From the NCBI RefSeq assembly GCF_000482485.1, contig NZ_KI519438.1, positions 147,114-211,113 of the forward strand: a DNA stretch of 64,000 bases. Direction: 5' to 3'. This stretch comes from Paucisalibacillus globulus DSM 18846. GTDB taxonomy: Bacteria > Bacillota > Bacilli > Bacillales > Amphibacillaceae. Made by a program: the position numbers and the translations under genes. The notes below the pieces were generated by a model that did not search any database, was not told the DNA's origin, and worked only from the letters and a program-made list of their open reading frames with translations. Shown here piece after piece: positions 1-7,800 of this stretch; positions within the stretch are counted from its first letter, which is position 1, and each line of letters starts with the position of its first letter.

Positions 1-620
1 GACTGGATCATGGTGACAATTCCAAAACCAAGTACATAACCAGTCACAATCTCCCATTTACGGAGAGGTGTTGAAAGTAAACGTTCCAATGTTCCAGTTG
101 TTCGTTCTCGAATAAAAGAGACACCGGCAATAATAAATACAAAGAAAAACACAAAGAATCCTAATAACACCGGACCAAAAAAGTCAAACTGCCCCATATC
201 CGTTGAACCATGTAAATAGGTAATATCGAGCTTCTGCTGATGGGATTCCTGTAGATTAGCAAAAGTAGACTGTATCCATCTTAGCGTTTCCCCATTAACA
301 GTCGGATCACTTCCTTCTAAATAAATGGATGGATTTCCATCTGCAATCGTAATATATCCATCAATTTTCTGCGTAGCCAAATCTACCTCTGCATCACGAG
401 CATTATCATATGTTGTAACTTCGGCATCGGAGAAATCCATGTTAGCCGATAAGCTATCAGGAATATCAACAAGCCCAACCTTGGGAATATAACTTTCTCC
501 ATTAAAAACGAGATGAAGCATGGTCAAAACAATTATAGGTGCAAAGATTAACATTCCCAGTGTTCGTTTGTCTCGAACAATTTGACGTAGAATACGTTTT
601 GTTAATGCTTTAATCCTCAT
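1..620 (-). CDS. ABC-2 type transporter permease (partial, runs off the left edge)
   Basis: The first ~206 residues of an ABC-2 family exporter permease. The start ATG lies 8 nt inside the end of the upstream ATPase gene, so the two are translationally coupled. Visible are an N-terminal membrane segment (LGMLIFAPIIVLTML), a long extracytoplasmic region of about 130 residues, a second hydrophobic segment rich in Phe, and then the RERTTGTLERLL motif typical of ABC-2 permeases. The family exports drugs, lipids or polymers; the substrate cannot be told here. The C-terminal membrane bundle lies outside the window. Confidence 0.85.
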   Translation of the reverse strand, partial: MRIKALTKRILRQIVRDKRTLGMLIFAPIIVLTMLHLVFNGESYIPKVGLVDIPDSLSANMDFSDAEVTTYDNARDAEVDLATQKIDGYITIADGNPSIYLEGSDPTVNGETLRWIQSTFANLQESHQQKLDITYLHGSTDMGQFDFFGPVLLGFFVFFFVFIIAGVSFIRERTTGTLERLLSTPLRKWEIVTGYVLGFGIVTMIQ

Positions 621-1341
621 TTACTTCACCCCCGTATACTAGAAATGCCTCTTCAATGGAGCTGGAATTGGTACTTTGTTTCAATTCATCTGGAGTACCA
701 ACAGCAATTAATGAACCATCACGCATGAGACCAAGGCGATCACACTTCTCAGCTTCATCCATTACATGGGTAGTCACGATAATAGTCGTACCTTTTTTAT
801 TTAATTGATAAAAGGCATTCCAAATCCTCTTACGTAAAACTGGATCAATCCCTACAGTGGGTTCATCTAATATTAATAATTCTGGTTCATGAAGAAGAGC
901 AATTGCCAATGACAACCTCCGCTTCATCCCACCGGAGTAATCGGAGACTAATTTATTTAGATGGTTTGTTAAATCAACAAGTTCCATAACTACTTGAATT
1001 CTCTCTTTCTGTTTTTTCCCCTTTAATCCATACAAGCTAGAGAAGAATTGAAGATTCTCATTTGCGGATAAATCCTTATAAAGCGCATCTGATTGTGCCA
1101 TATAACCAATACGATTAATTGTTTTAAGCTCCGGCATCTTTTGACCCAATACGGTATTTTCACCCGAAGTTGCTATATCCAGTCCAGAAAGCTCTTTTAC
1201 CAAGGTTGTCTTTCCAGCACCCGAAGGACCAAGCAAGCCAAAAATTTCACCTTCCATAATGTCTAGATTGATATTCTTTAAGACAACATGCTTTCCAAAC
1301 TGCTTCGTCACATCCTTTACCCTTACACAAATGTTATCCAT
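610..1341 (-). CDS. ABC transporter ATP-binding protein (ABC-2 exporter)
   Basis: A 243-residue nucleotide-binding subunit that powers the adjoining ABC-2 permease. Walker A GPSGAGKT is at about residues 38-45, the Q-loop at about 83, the signature YSGGM at about 135-139, Walker B LLILDEP at about 155-161 and the H-loop His near 192. The length and the order of motifs are those of a normal DrrA/CcmA-like subunit. Transcription starts in a region carrying two 16-bp palindromes that bracket a good promoter, so control by a TetR-like repressor encoded elsewhere is likely. The exported substrate is unknown. Confidence 0.9.
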   Translation of the reverse strand: MDNICVRVKDVTKQFGKHVVLKNINLDIMEGEIFGLLGPSGAGKTTLVKELSGLDIATSGENTVLGQKMPELKTINRIGYMAQSDALYKDLSANENLQFFSSLYGLKGKKQKERIQVVMELVDLTNHLNKLVSDYSGGMKRRLSLAIALLHEPELLILDEPTVGIDPVLRKRIWNAFYQLNKKGTTIIVTTHVMDEAEKCDRLGLMRDGSLIAVGTPDELKQSTNSSSIEEAFLVYGGEVNED

Positions 1342-1361
1342 TTTAAAACCACCTTCCTAAA

Positions 1362-1426
1362 GTGAGTGATTACTCACATCTAATATAGTACGAAATGTTG
1401 TTGTTGTAAAGTGAGTAATCACTCAT
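1362..1426 (-). promoter_or_regulatory. Promoter bracketed by twin palindromic operators
   Basis: Two copies of the same 16-bp near-palindrome (arms GTGAGT and ACTCAC, 4-nt centre) lie at 1362-1377 and 1411-1426, 49 bp apart and in opposite orientation. Between them on the minus strand is TTTACA, 17 nt, TATATT, a good sigma-A promoter reading into the ABC exporter. This is the usual look of a TetR-family repressor site. No such regulator is seen next to it in the window, so it may lie beyond the left edge. Confidence 0.75.
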
Positions 1427-1530
1427 AATTGAAAATTACAAAGTATTTAGCCCATTCTTGCCTATTAGACTCCCAACCTAGTTAATTTCCCCATATATTA
1501 AATGGAATACATTTCAAGGAGGAATACGAA

Positions 1531-2010
1531 TTGAATCAATTTGGACCACCATATGATGATGATGAAAGACAATTTAACTTACCTGGGTTTTTATTAGGGC
1601 AAATGTTTGGTAATCAATTCCCTGGAGGTGGGGGGTTCCCAGGTGGAGGTCAAACAGGAGGATTTTTCCCTGGAGGAGGTCCTGGATTTCCGGGACAATC
1701 ACCTGGTTTTCCTGGTCAATCCCCTGGATTCCCTGGACAGCCTGGAGGTGGACAACAGGGCGCACCAAATACACCACCACCATCTTTTACACCACAGCAA
1801 CCACAATTCCAAACTTTTGCCGTTGACCCTGGCGCAATTAGAGGCTGCCTATTCCGTTTCACCTATATATGGTTAGATAACGGTAGTGCATTCTGGTTCT
1901 ATCCTACTTTTGTTGGAAGAAACTCGGTTGCTGGATTTAGATGGCGTAATTTCCGCTGGGTTTACTTCGGCATTGACTTAGACCGAGTTCGCTCTTTTCA
2001 ATGTTTTTAG
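1531..2010 (+). CDS. Gly/Pro-rich, collagen-like protein with aromatic C-terminal domain
   Basis: A 159-residue protein that starts at TTG. The start is fixed by a strong AAGGAGG 8 nt upstream, and no ATG fits. Residues ~30-75 are made of PGGG, GFPGQSP and similar Gly-Pro repeats. Residues ~105-159 form a Trp/Phe/Tyr-rich, Cys-containing domain with WLDNGSAFWFYPTFVGRNSV and a terminal FQCF. I know similar Bacillus proteins, often mislabelled as transporters, in which this C-terminal domain follows a low-complexity N-terminus. There is no signal peptide. A spore-surface or coat role is an inference from composition only. Confidence 0.7.
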   Translation: MNQFGPPYDDDERQFNLPGFLLGQMFGNQFPGGGGFPGGGQTGGFFPGGGPGFPGQSPGFPGQSPGFPGQPGGGQQGAPNTPPPSFTPQQPQFQTFAVDPGAIRGCLFRFTYIWLDNGSAFWFYPTFVGRNSVAGFRWRNFRWVYFGIDLDRVRSFQCF

Positions 2011-2055
2011 AAAAACCCAATTTTTCAAGTGTTACGTAATAGTTAAAAACACTGG

Positions 2056-2091
2056 TCCCTCCTTTTGCATAAGCTATAGCAAAAGGAGGGA
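2056..2091 (+). promoter_or_regulatory. 13-bp perfect hairpin burying a ribosome-binding site
   Basis: CCCTCCTTTTGC (2057-2068) pairs perfectly with GCAAAAGGAGGG (2079-2090) across a 10-nt loop, and T2056-A2091 adds one pair. The 3' arm is the Shine-Dalgarno sequence of the small membrane protein gene at 2097. There is no T-run after it, so it does not look like a terminator. If transcription comes from upstream, the ribosome site would be fully paired. Confidence 0.7.
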
Positions 2092-2096
2092 TTTAC

Positions 2097-2294
2097 ATGT
2101 GGGATAAACTAGTAGGCTTATATCTTGCGGCTATTTTAGCTGGATTTGCCTTAACACAAGTACCGACCTCAGCGCTTATCACATCACAAATTAAAACCAT
2201 CCTTGTACTTGTTGGTGGAATTGTTATTATTATTTTTGCTATTGCAATCATTCACCTTGCCTTTAGAGCACTTTTTCATAAACATTCGAAATAA
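2097..2294 (+). CDS. Small two-helix membrane protein
   Basis: A 65-residue protein with two hydrophobic segments (about residues 7-24 and 33-56) and a basic tail ending HKHSK. AAAAGGAGGG sits 6 nt before the ATG, so it is very probably translated, but that site lies in the 3' arm of a perfect hairpin. I do not recognise the family. It is followed by a terminator, and lies 86 nt downstream of the Gly/Pro-rich gene, so the two may be co-transcribed. Confidence 0.65.
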   Translation: MWDKLVGLYLAAILAGFALTQVPTSALITSQIKTILVLVGGIVIIIFAIAIIHLAFRALFHKHSK

Positions 2295-2325
2295 AGTTAC
2301 TATCCATTTTACTATTGTCTAGGAA

Positions 2326-2350
2326 AGGGGCCATAGCGGCCTCTTTTTTT
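2326..2350 (+). terminator. Rho-independent terminator
   Basis: Seven-base stem AGGGGCC/GGCCTCT with one G-U pair, a 5-nt loop and a run of seven T. It closes the transcript of the small membrane protein gene. Confidence 0.8.
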
Positions 2351-2417
2351 ACTTTAAATAAACTCGGGGTTTTGTTATTGAATGAGACTTCATTAGGAGT
2401 GAATGAAGGTTGGAGAT

Positions 2418-2521
2418 CTCTATACTTCATTTTGCGTTGGGATTGGTGTTGAAATGAAAAATGGGAGGGCTCTATACTTCATTTTGCGTTGGGATTAGCC
2501 TTGAAATGAAGAATGAGAGTG
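2418..2521. repeat. Two tandem copies of a 52-bp repeat (family also at 41.2-41.5 kb)
   Basis: Two consecutive 52-bp units, starting at 2418 and 2470, share CTCTATACTTCATTTTGCGT and then GGGATT followed by TTGAAATGAA. A degenerate third piece may precede them near 2387. The reverse complement of a unit matches the array near 41.2 kb at about 41 of 44 aligned positions, with the same 52-bp period. No ORF runs through it. The rest of 2351-2592 holds nothing else that I can identify. Confidence 0.85.
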
Positions 2522-2592
2522 CCCCACTCATTACTTTGAAATAAAAATCATCCCAAAAGAAAAAAACACGACAAAAGCCGCCGTGTTTATCA

Positions 2593-3411
2593 TTAACTAT
2601 TTATAATATCATTTACAGTTGATTCCACATCTTCTCGAGACATCTTTTCCTTACCGCTTTTCAAGGCATTTAGAGTTCGATGTGCCAAAGCAAGTGGGAT
2701 TTTGCAAAACAACGTAATATTCTTTGTCTTGATTGATTTCATATATTCATCAGCTTTAGCTAAGTTTTCTTCGGCGTAATTGAACATGTCCTCTCGACTC
2801 CAATTATCCGGGAAAAATTTAACTCCACGTTCTGCATCCTCATCCTGATTCCGCAAAACATTAACAGCCTGAAGGCCTCGTCCATATCCAATAGCTAATT
2901 CTGGAACGGTATCTGTATTATCATACCAACGCCAAATATCGGAAAGCATCACACCAACCAAACCAGCTACATAATACGTATAATCATCTAAATCCTCTTT
3001 CGTACGGATTTGCCAGTCCTTTTCCACCCAATCAGCCATACCGTTGGCCATCACACTCGTAGATTCTAAAACTTTGGAGGTTATTCCATCTGGGCAAAAG
3101 GCAATCCAATCCCCAAGACGCTTTGTTACTTCCGGTAACTTAGTTCCATACGGTTTAATCAGTTGTTCATAGGCTTCCACATTAAAATTATTCTTTAATA
3201 GTTCACTAGTTGAACGCAATAACGTTTGCTTAGTTTCCGACTCCAGCTCTTCATGATCCTCTATTTCATCAATCGCACGCATACATAAGTAGGCAGCACC
3301 AACTGTTTTACGTAAGGTTGGTTTTAAAAGCTTTATCGGTATATAAAAGGTTCTGCTCGTTTCTTTTAACATTTTCATTGCTTCTTTTTCTAATCTCACT
3401 ACATCATTCAA
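2593..3411 (-). CDS. Squalene/phytoene synthase-fold protein (YisP-like)
   Basis: A 272-residue protein of the trans-isoprenyl diphosphate head-to-head synthase fold. The first Asp-rich motif, DEIED, is at residues 48-52. The second should be DxxxD but reads NQDED (residues 188-192), so its first Asp is Asn. The conserved RGVKFFP follows. The start is TTG with AAGGAGG about 10 nt upstream. Bacillus subtilis YisP belongs to this branch and has been reported to act as a farnesyl diphosphate phosphatase; I recall that it also departs from the canonical motifs. A farnesol-making or related lipid role is more likely than carotenoid synthesis, since no desaturase is nearby. Confidence 0.75.
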   Translation of the reverse strand: MNDVVRLEKEAMKMLKETSRTFYIPIKLLKPTLRKTVGAAYLCMRAIDEIEDHEELESETKQTLLRSTSELLKNNFNVEAYEQLIKPYGTKLPEVTKRLGDWIAFCPDGITSKVLESTSVMANGMADWVEKDWQIRTKEDLDDYTYYVAGLVGVMLSDIWRWYDNTDTVPELAIGYGRGLQAVNVLRNQDEDAERGVKFFPDNWSREDMFNYAEENLAKADEYMKSIKTKNITLFCKIPLALAHRTLNALKSGKEKMSREDVESTVNDIINS

Positions 3412-3606
3412 GCTGGTATATCCTCCTTAAAAAAAACACACACTGAGATTAATATGTTTTGTGTGAAAGGGATTCCTTGAAAGCTACACTCTCATAGAAT
3501 CCCCTTATCTATCATGTATATCATCTACTGTTATTTTACTCTAAACATAGATAAAGTATAACAAACTTTTAAGGATATTGCTTAAATGAAGTCATAAAGA
3601 CTATTT

Positions 3607-4665
3607 TCAATCTACTGTTATGGTAATCTTTTGATTAATTGCTTTTCCTTCCCCTTGTTCTACTACAAGGTCACCAAGCAACTTTTCTCCCGTGTCTCCA
3701 TATGCTTCCGTAACCTGTTTACCATTATTAGCGTCCGATGGGTCCATTTCTAGTTTTATTTCATAATTTTGTAAGTCTTTAATTCTGTCATCTTTTTCCG
3801 GATCTTTAATATAAATAGTCATAGAGCCATCAGGGTTCGCATAGGTAGTTCCATTAAATCCAGTTGTAAGGTAGTTCGGAATTGTAGTTATAGCACGAAC
3901 AAATGACTCTTCAACGAGATTACTTTCAATATGAACTACAACATAGTCCTCGAATTTTTCAATCGTAGGTTTAATCCAAACATCAGCATTCCCTAAATCA
4001 TCTGGAATATTCCACTCCGGTTCTTCGATTGCAAAGGATTGTTCTCCTGCATCAAAGAGAATTGTTTTACTGAAAGCTGCTTTACTTAATACTTGATCTT
4101 TATAGGAGTAATAGTAAATTCTAGCAAAGCTGCCAGTTATCCCATCAGAATAATGATTCATAATTTCATCAGTCTGGTTCCCTGTTTCAAAGGAAAGGTT
4201 GATATGTAATAAGCCGCCCTTAAATTCGTCTGGAATACCAGCTTCCAATTCAAAATCTCCGTTATCGTCAACTACCCCAGATCCATTTCCACCAATAATT
4301 ACACCCTCTTCAGAATCTGCTTTTACATATAGCCTAGATTCAGGCAGTAAATTGGTCTTTCCTTTAACAGTGATTTTATGGTCTACAATCTGAAAGTCTC
4401 CCTCAAACCAAACATTTAAGTCACCCTGATCTTCCGGTGCTGTAGAATCGTTTACTTCAAACGAAACTTCTTCAGATTCCTCTTCTTCCTCAACCACTTC
4501 ATCCTCAGGTTCATCCTTCTCCTCCGCTTTATCTTCTGATTTCTCTTCCGTATTTTCACTTTCCTTTTCTTTTGTAGCCTTTTCATCGGAATCACTGCAT
4601 GCAGCTAAGAAAAACAGCAAAGCAGTCATTACAATGATTAACAAACCTTTTAATTTCATTTTCAT
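3607..4665 (-). CDS. Acidic secreted lipoprotein of unknown function
   Basis: A 352-residue protein with a lipoprotein signal peptide: a Lys-rich start, a hydrophobic core and lipobox LAAC, with the acylated Cys near residue 23. A strongly acidic linker (runs of Glu, residues ~25-70) follows, typical of Gram-positive lipoproteins that must span the wall. The remaining ~280 residues look like beta-rich extracellular domains with repeated segments beginning ...VKGKTNL... and ...VVVHIESN.... I do not recognise a named family. It appears to be a single-gene unit. Confidence 0.7.
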   Translation of the reverse strand: MKMKLKGLLIIVMTALLFFLAACSDSDEKATKEKESENTEEKSEDKAEEKDEPEDEVVEEEEESEEVSFEVNDSTAPEDQGDLNVWFEGDFQIVDHKITVKGKTNLLPESRLYVKADSEEGVIIGGNGSGVVDDNGDFELEAGIPDEFKGGLLHINLSFETGNQTDEIMNHYSDGITGSFARIYYYSYKDQVLSKAAFSKTILFDAGEQSFAIEEPEWNIPDDLGNADVWIKPTIEKFEDYVVVHIESNLVEESFVRAITTIPNYLTTGFNGTTYANPDGSMTIYIKDPEKDDRIKDLQNYEIKLEMDPSDANNGKQVTEAYGDTGEKLLGDLVVEQGEGKAINQKITITVD

Positions 4666-4802
4666 TACACGTCCCTTATTTTATAATTACTACTTAATGA
4701 TAGACATAGGTCAATCTAATCAGCAACAGGACTTTTTGCTTAATTTACCCTTTTCGCACCAGACCTTTTTACTAGGGTTATGAAGGAATCATCAATCAGA
4801 GA

Positions 4803-4831
4803 TGGAATATTTCGTAATATTCCTCTATAAT
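4803..4831 (+). promoter_or_regulatory. Promoter with embedded perfect palindrome
   Basis: GGAATATT and AATATTCC (4804-4811 and 4816-4823) are separated by TCGT. A consensus TATAAT lies at 4826-4831, and the left arm falls where the -35 box should be. A repressor bound here would cover the promoter of the AI-2E-family gene. The regulator is not identified. Confidence 0.55.
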
Positions 4832-4857
4832 TAAAATAAAAAAGGAGTCCCAACTTC

Positions 4858-6009
4858 ATGAATTCTGATAACCGCTTTATTAAATTCCTCGGGGGAAAAA
4901 ATATTGTCTTTGTCCTATCGGTATTGATACTAATCGGATTAATGATATTTATTTATGATAGAGTATCTTATATCTTTAACCCGTTATTTGTTATCTTATC
5001 AACGATTACACCACCAATAATTCTAGCATTTATCGCATTTTATCTTTTAAACCCGATTGTTGATCTACTAGAAAAGGTAAAAATCAAGCGTATCTGGGGA
5101 ATTGTGATCCTTATCTTAGGTATTACTGGATTACTTACTGGATTAATTCTATTAATCGCACCAGCGATTGAAAAACAAATATCCGACTTAATTTCTACAT
5201 TTCCGGCATATATTCAACAGTTATGGATTGGCGTAAATGAATGGATTCAGGATTCATTTTTGGCTCCATACTACGATCGAGCGTACGAATGGGTCGTTTC
5301 TAATTTCAGCAATATCCCTGGTATTATTGGCGGATACATAGTTGATGCATTTGCAGGCGTACGAAATTTTGCAAGCACTGTTACTAACTTTGTTGTGGCA
5401 CTTGTTACTTTTCCAATTATCCTTTTCTTCTTATTAAAGGATGGGGATCGTTTTAAAGCATATTTCTTAAAATTACTGCCACCAAAATACCGCGATGATG
5501 TAAATCAAATTTTAAATAACATGGATGCTCAGGTTGGTTCTTATATTCAGGGGCAAATTATTGTTGCATCCTGTATTGGTATCCTTTTATATATTGGTTA
5601 CATAATTATAGGATTAGACTATGCAATTACATTAGCAATTCTTGCAGGTATTCTAAGTGTTGTTCCATATCTCGGTCCAACGCTATCCATTATCCCTGCA
5701 GTAATTATTGCGATTGTACATTCACCATTCATGCTTTTAAAGCTTGCAATCGTATGGGTAATTGTTCAATTCTTAGAAGGTAACTTAATTTCCCCAAATA
5801 TTATGGGAAGAACAATGAAGATACATCCGCTAACCATTATTATTGTATTATTAGTAGCTGGAAATCTATTTGGACTACTTGGTGTCATTCTCGGAATACC
5901 GGGCTATGCCATCCTTAAGGTACTTGTTACTTACGTTTACAATAAATTCAAAGAACGTTATAACAAATTCTACGGTGAGGAATACGGTGAGTATTCAAAA
6001 GAAGAATAA
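4858..6009 (+). CDS. AI-2E family (UPF0118) membrane transporter
   Basis: A 383-residue integral membrane protein of the AI-2E/UPF0118 family (YueF, YrrI, PerM relatives). Hydrophobic segments are at about residues 15-32, 38-60, 75-97, 170-190, 235-290 and 305-360. The family signature region IGYIIIGLDYAITLAILAG and the VPYLGPTLSIIPA segment are both present. The family name comes from an autoinducer-2 exporter in E. coli, and some members are Na+/H+ antiporters, so the substrate here is open. The C-terminus is Tyr/Glu-rich and cytoplasmic. The gene is monocistronic, between a promoter with a palindrome and a strong terminator. Confidence 0.85.
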   Translation: MNSDNRFIKFLGGKNIVFVLSVLILIGLMIFIYDRVSYIFNPLFVILSTITPPIILAFIAFYLLNPIVDLLEKVKIKRIWGIVILILGITGLLTGLILLIAPAIEKQISDLISTFPAYIQQLWIGVNEWIQDSFLAPYYDRAYEWVVSNFSNIPGIIGGYIVDAFAGVRNFASTVTNFVVALVTFPIILFFLLKDGDRFKAYFLKLLPPKYRDDVNQILNNMDAQVGSYIQGQIIVASCIGILLYIGYIIIGLDYAITLAILAGILSVVPYLGPTLSIIPAVIIAIVHSPFMLLKLAIVWVIVQFLEGNLISPNIMGRTMKIHPLTIIIVLLVAGNLFGLLGVILGIPGYAILKVLVTYVYNKFKERYNKFYGEEYGEYSKEE

Positions 6010-6010
6010 A

Positions 6011-6060
6011 AAAAGGTTGGCTATAGAGGGAACATTCCTTCTAATAGCCAACCTTTTATT
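6011..6060 (+). terminator. Rho-independent terminator
   Basis: A perfect 14-bp outer stem (6011-6024 with 6044-6057) with additional inner pairing AGAGGG/CCTTCT. It begins 1 nt after the stop codon of the AI-2E-family gene. Confidence 0.85.
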
Positions 6061-6142
6061 GGTGTATATAATTATAATGGGGTTCGCTGTTCGTTTTTAA
6101 CCTTATACTCACTAGTTAATTAGTGGCGCACTTAACCGCAAC

Positions 6143-6289
6143 TTACTCTTTACGTAAAATTAAAATGGATAACATTCCTAATCCAAAACCTACAGCGCCA
6201 CCAGCCTCCACATTATGAAGCAACATTCCTATTCCAAACCCTATCGTTAAAAATCCAAAAAAGGCTAGACCACTTCGTACATAGTTCAT
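6143..6289 (-). CDS. Small glycine-rich membrane protein (48 aa)
   Basis: An ORF of 48 codons starts at ATG (6287-6289) with GGGGG 7 nt upstream and ends at TAA. The product begins MNYVRSGLAFFGFLTIGFGI and continues to a second hydrophobic stretch ending in LRKE. It has two short hydrophobic helices with GFGxGML motifs repeated (residues 17-23 and 34-40), suggesting an internal duplication. No family is recognised. The ribosome site and amphipathic layout support a real gene. Confidence 0.6.
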   Translation of the reverse strand: MNYVRSGLAFFGFLTIGFGIGMLLHNVEAGGAVGFGLGMLSILILRKE

Positions 6290-6346
6290 CGTAGAACCCC
6301 CACATTCGTGATATTTGTATAGTATATTCGAATGGAGGTTTTTTGG

Positions 6347-7057
6347 TTAATTTTCTACATAATCAATATACATATAATCCGAAAACTCTACATTTAAATT
6401 TCGAGGTACCCTTATATAGAAAAAGCTTGACCCCGAAGAACCAAAACCATTTCCGAATTGACTTTCACCAATCAATTGCTTCATAGGAAATGCTAGATCA
6501 TTAAAAGCTAAATGTATAGTTGATTCTTTTTCTGGACTAACAAATTGGAGTGTATTGGAAGTCATTTCAACATCCATATCTGGTGTATATTCACTTACAT
6601 CCATGGAAACTGAATTTACCCCTAAAGTCTGCCAGTCTTTAATATAGTACACCTCAATCTGCCCATTTAGTTCATCCGTTTTTTCTACCAGAATACCTTC
6701 GTCATAATAATCCGAAGCTAAAGTTATTACATCCCCTGTATAAGGAATCTCCCAACTTCTAGAAATTTTACTAGTGGCAATGGAAGAAAATTCACCTTGC
6801 ATTGCCTTCATATATAAACCGCCATTCCATTCTTCACTCTGATGCGGGTCTTCGATTATATTTGCTTCCGAACTTGGAAGAAATAAAGACACTACTGTTG
6901 TAATTAGCAAAATGGTAACATAAACAATAAAAATTAACGTTGATTGCCGTAACGTTAATGACTTACGTGTCAAACGTTTTTTCAGCGTAACAAACCATAG
7001 GATAATAATGATGATAATAAGTAAAGGAACTAACGACACTATTACTGCCATATTCAT
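6347..7057 (-). CDS. Membrane protein of the YtrA-type ABC operon, unknown function
   Basis: A 236-residue protein with two N-terminal membrane helices (about residues 4-24 and 40-62). A ~170-residue domain rich in beta-forming residues follows, probably outside the cell. It is the last gene of the four-gene unit led by a YtrA-like GntR regulator, and its start overlaps the preceding permease by 4 nt (ATGA). No motif for catalysis is seen. A role as accessory subunit of the ABC system is inferred from position only. Confidence 0.65.
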   Translation of the reverse strand: MNMAVIVSLVPLLIIIIIILWFVTLKKRLTRKSLTLRQSTLIFIVYVTILLITTVVSLFLPSSEANIIEDPHQSEEWNGGLYMKAMQGEFSSIATSKISRSWEIPYTGDVITLASDYYDEGILVEKTDELNGQIEVYYIKDWQTLGVNSVSMDVSEYTPDMDVEMTSNTLQFVSPEKESTIHLAFNDLAFPMKQLIGESQFGNGFGSSGSSFFYIRVPRNLNVEFSDYMYIDYVEN

Positions 7058-7800
7058 CTAACCTCCAATCGATTAGAAAACACAATTGATAATCCAAAAC
7101 CAATTAAGATGGTGACAATGGCCTTTATGGAAAACATGATAAACGAGTGTTCCATAAAGTAGAACTCCAGCATATTAACAAAACCGGGATTGGAACTACT
7201 TTGTGTAACATAATTCAGACCAATAATAATAACTGGTAATAATATAATTAGCCCTTTGTTCACTTGTGTCATCATTCCAACCAAGTACCCAGCTGTAGCT
7301 GCCAATAAAATGAATAAGAATGTAGCTAATCCCCCTGCAACAAAATCAGCTATTGTAACCCCATGCGTAATGGTAAGAAATATATCTATGTCTGCCGTTA
7401 CATAGGCAAGAATTCGAATTATTCCTGTTGTTAATAAGGCTGTAACCGTACCTATCAGACAAACTGTAAGTAGAAAGGCCATGTTGGATAAATTATACGA
7501 TAATCGATTGGAAACAAAAGTAAAGTCATCTTCGCGATACGCCTTTGTTGTTATCAATATCGCGTTCATAAATGCCCATATCATCGTCAAAAATATAACT
7601 AGATCTGGTGAGCTTACTGTAACATCAACAGTATACATACCATTGGAAAAAGAGGTGCCTCCATGTCCTAATATGGATAGAAGAATACCAATCATTTGGA
7701 CTACCATTAAAGCCAAAAACACTCCAGAATATGCCTTTAATTTATACCGAAATTGCATAACAACTACATTAGACAGACTTACTTTTGTTAAAGACATCAT
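7054..7800 (-). CDS. ABC transporter membrane subunit (Ytr-type)
   Basis: About 248 residues with six hydrophobic segments, the size and layout of a small ABC-2-like permease. GGGAGGGGG lies just upstream of tandem ATG codons; I chose the first ATG at 7800 over an in-frame TTG at 7803. The gene overlaps the end of the ATPase gene by ~30 nt and the next gene by 4 nt. It should form the pore for the ATPase. In the Bacillus ytr operon the equivalent system answers to cell-wall-active antibiotics, but the substrate here is unproven. Confidence 0.75.
   Translation of the reverse strand: MMSLTKVSLSNVVVMQFRYKLKAYSGVFLALMVVQMIGILLSILGHGGTSFSNGMYTVDVTVSSPDLVIFLTMIWAFMNAILITTKAYREDDFTFVSNRLSYNLSNMAFLLTVCLIGTVTALLTTGIIRILAYVTADIDIFLTITHGVTIADFVAGGLATFLFILLAATAGYLVGMMTQVNKGLIILLPVIIIGLNYVTQSSSNPGFVNMLEFYFMEHSFIMFSIKAIVTILIGFGLSIVFSNRLEVR

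Noticed and set aside
1574-1876. Overlapping ORFs within the Gly/Pro-rich gene
   Set aside because: They arise from its repetitive base composition in other frames and have no ribosome sites.
3468-3505. Inverted repeat GGGATTC/GAATCCC as a terminator for the lipoprotein gene
   Set aside because: It lies ~100 nt from the stop codon, the loop is long and there is no T-run on the minus strand.
5870-6100. A 76-residue ORF after the AI-2E-family gene
   Set aside because: Most of it overlaps that gene in another frame and then runs through the terminator hairpin.
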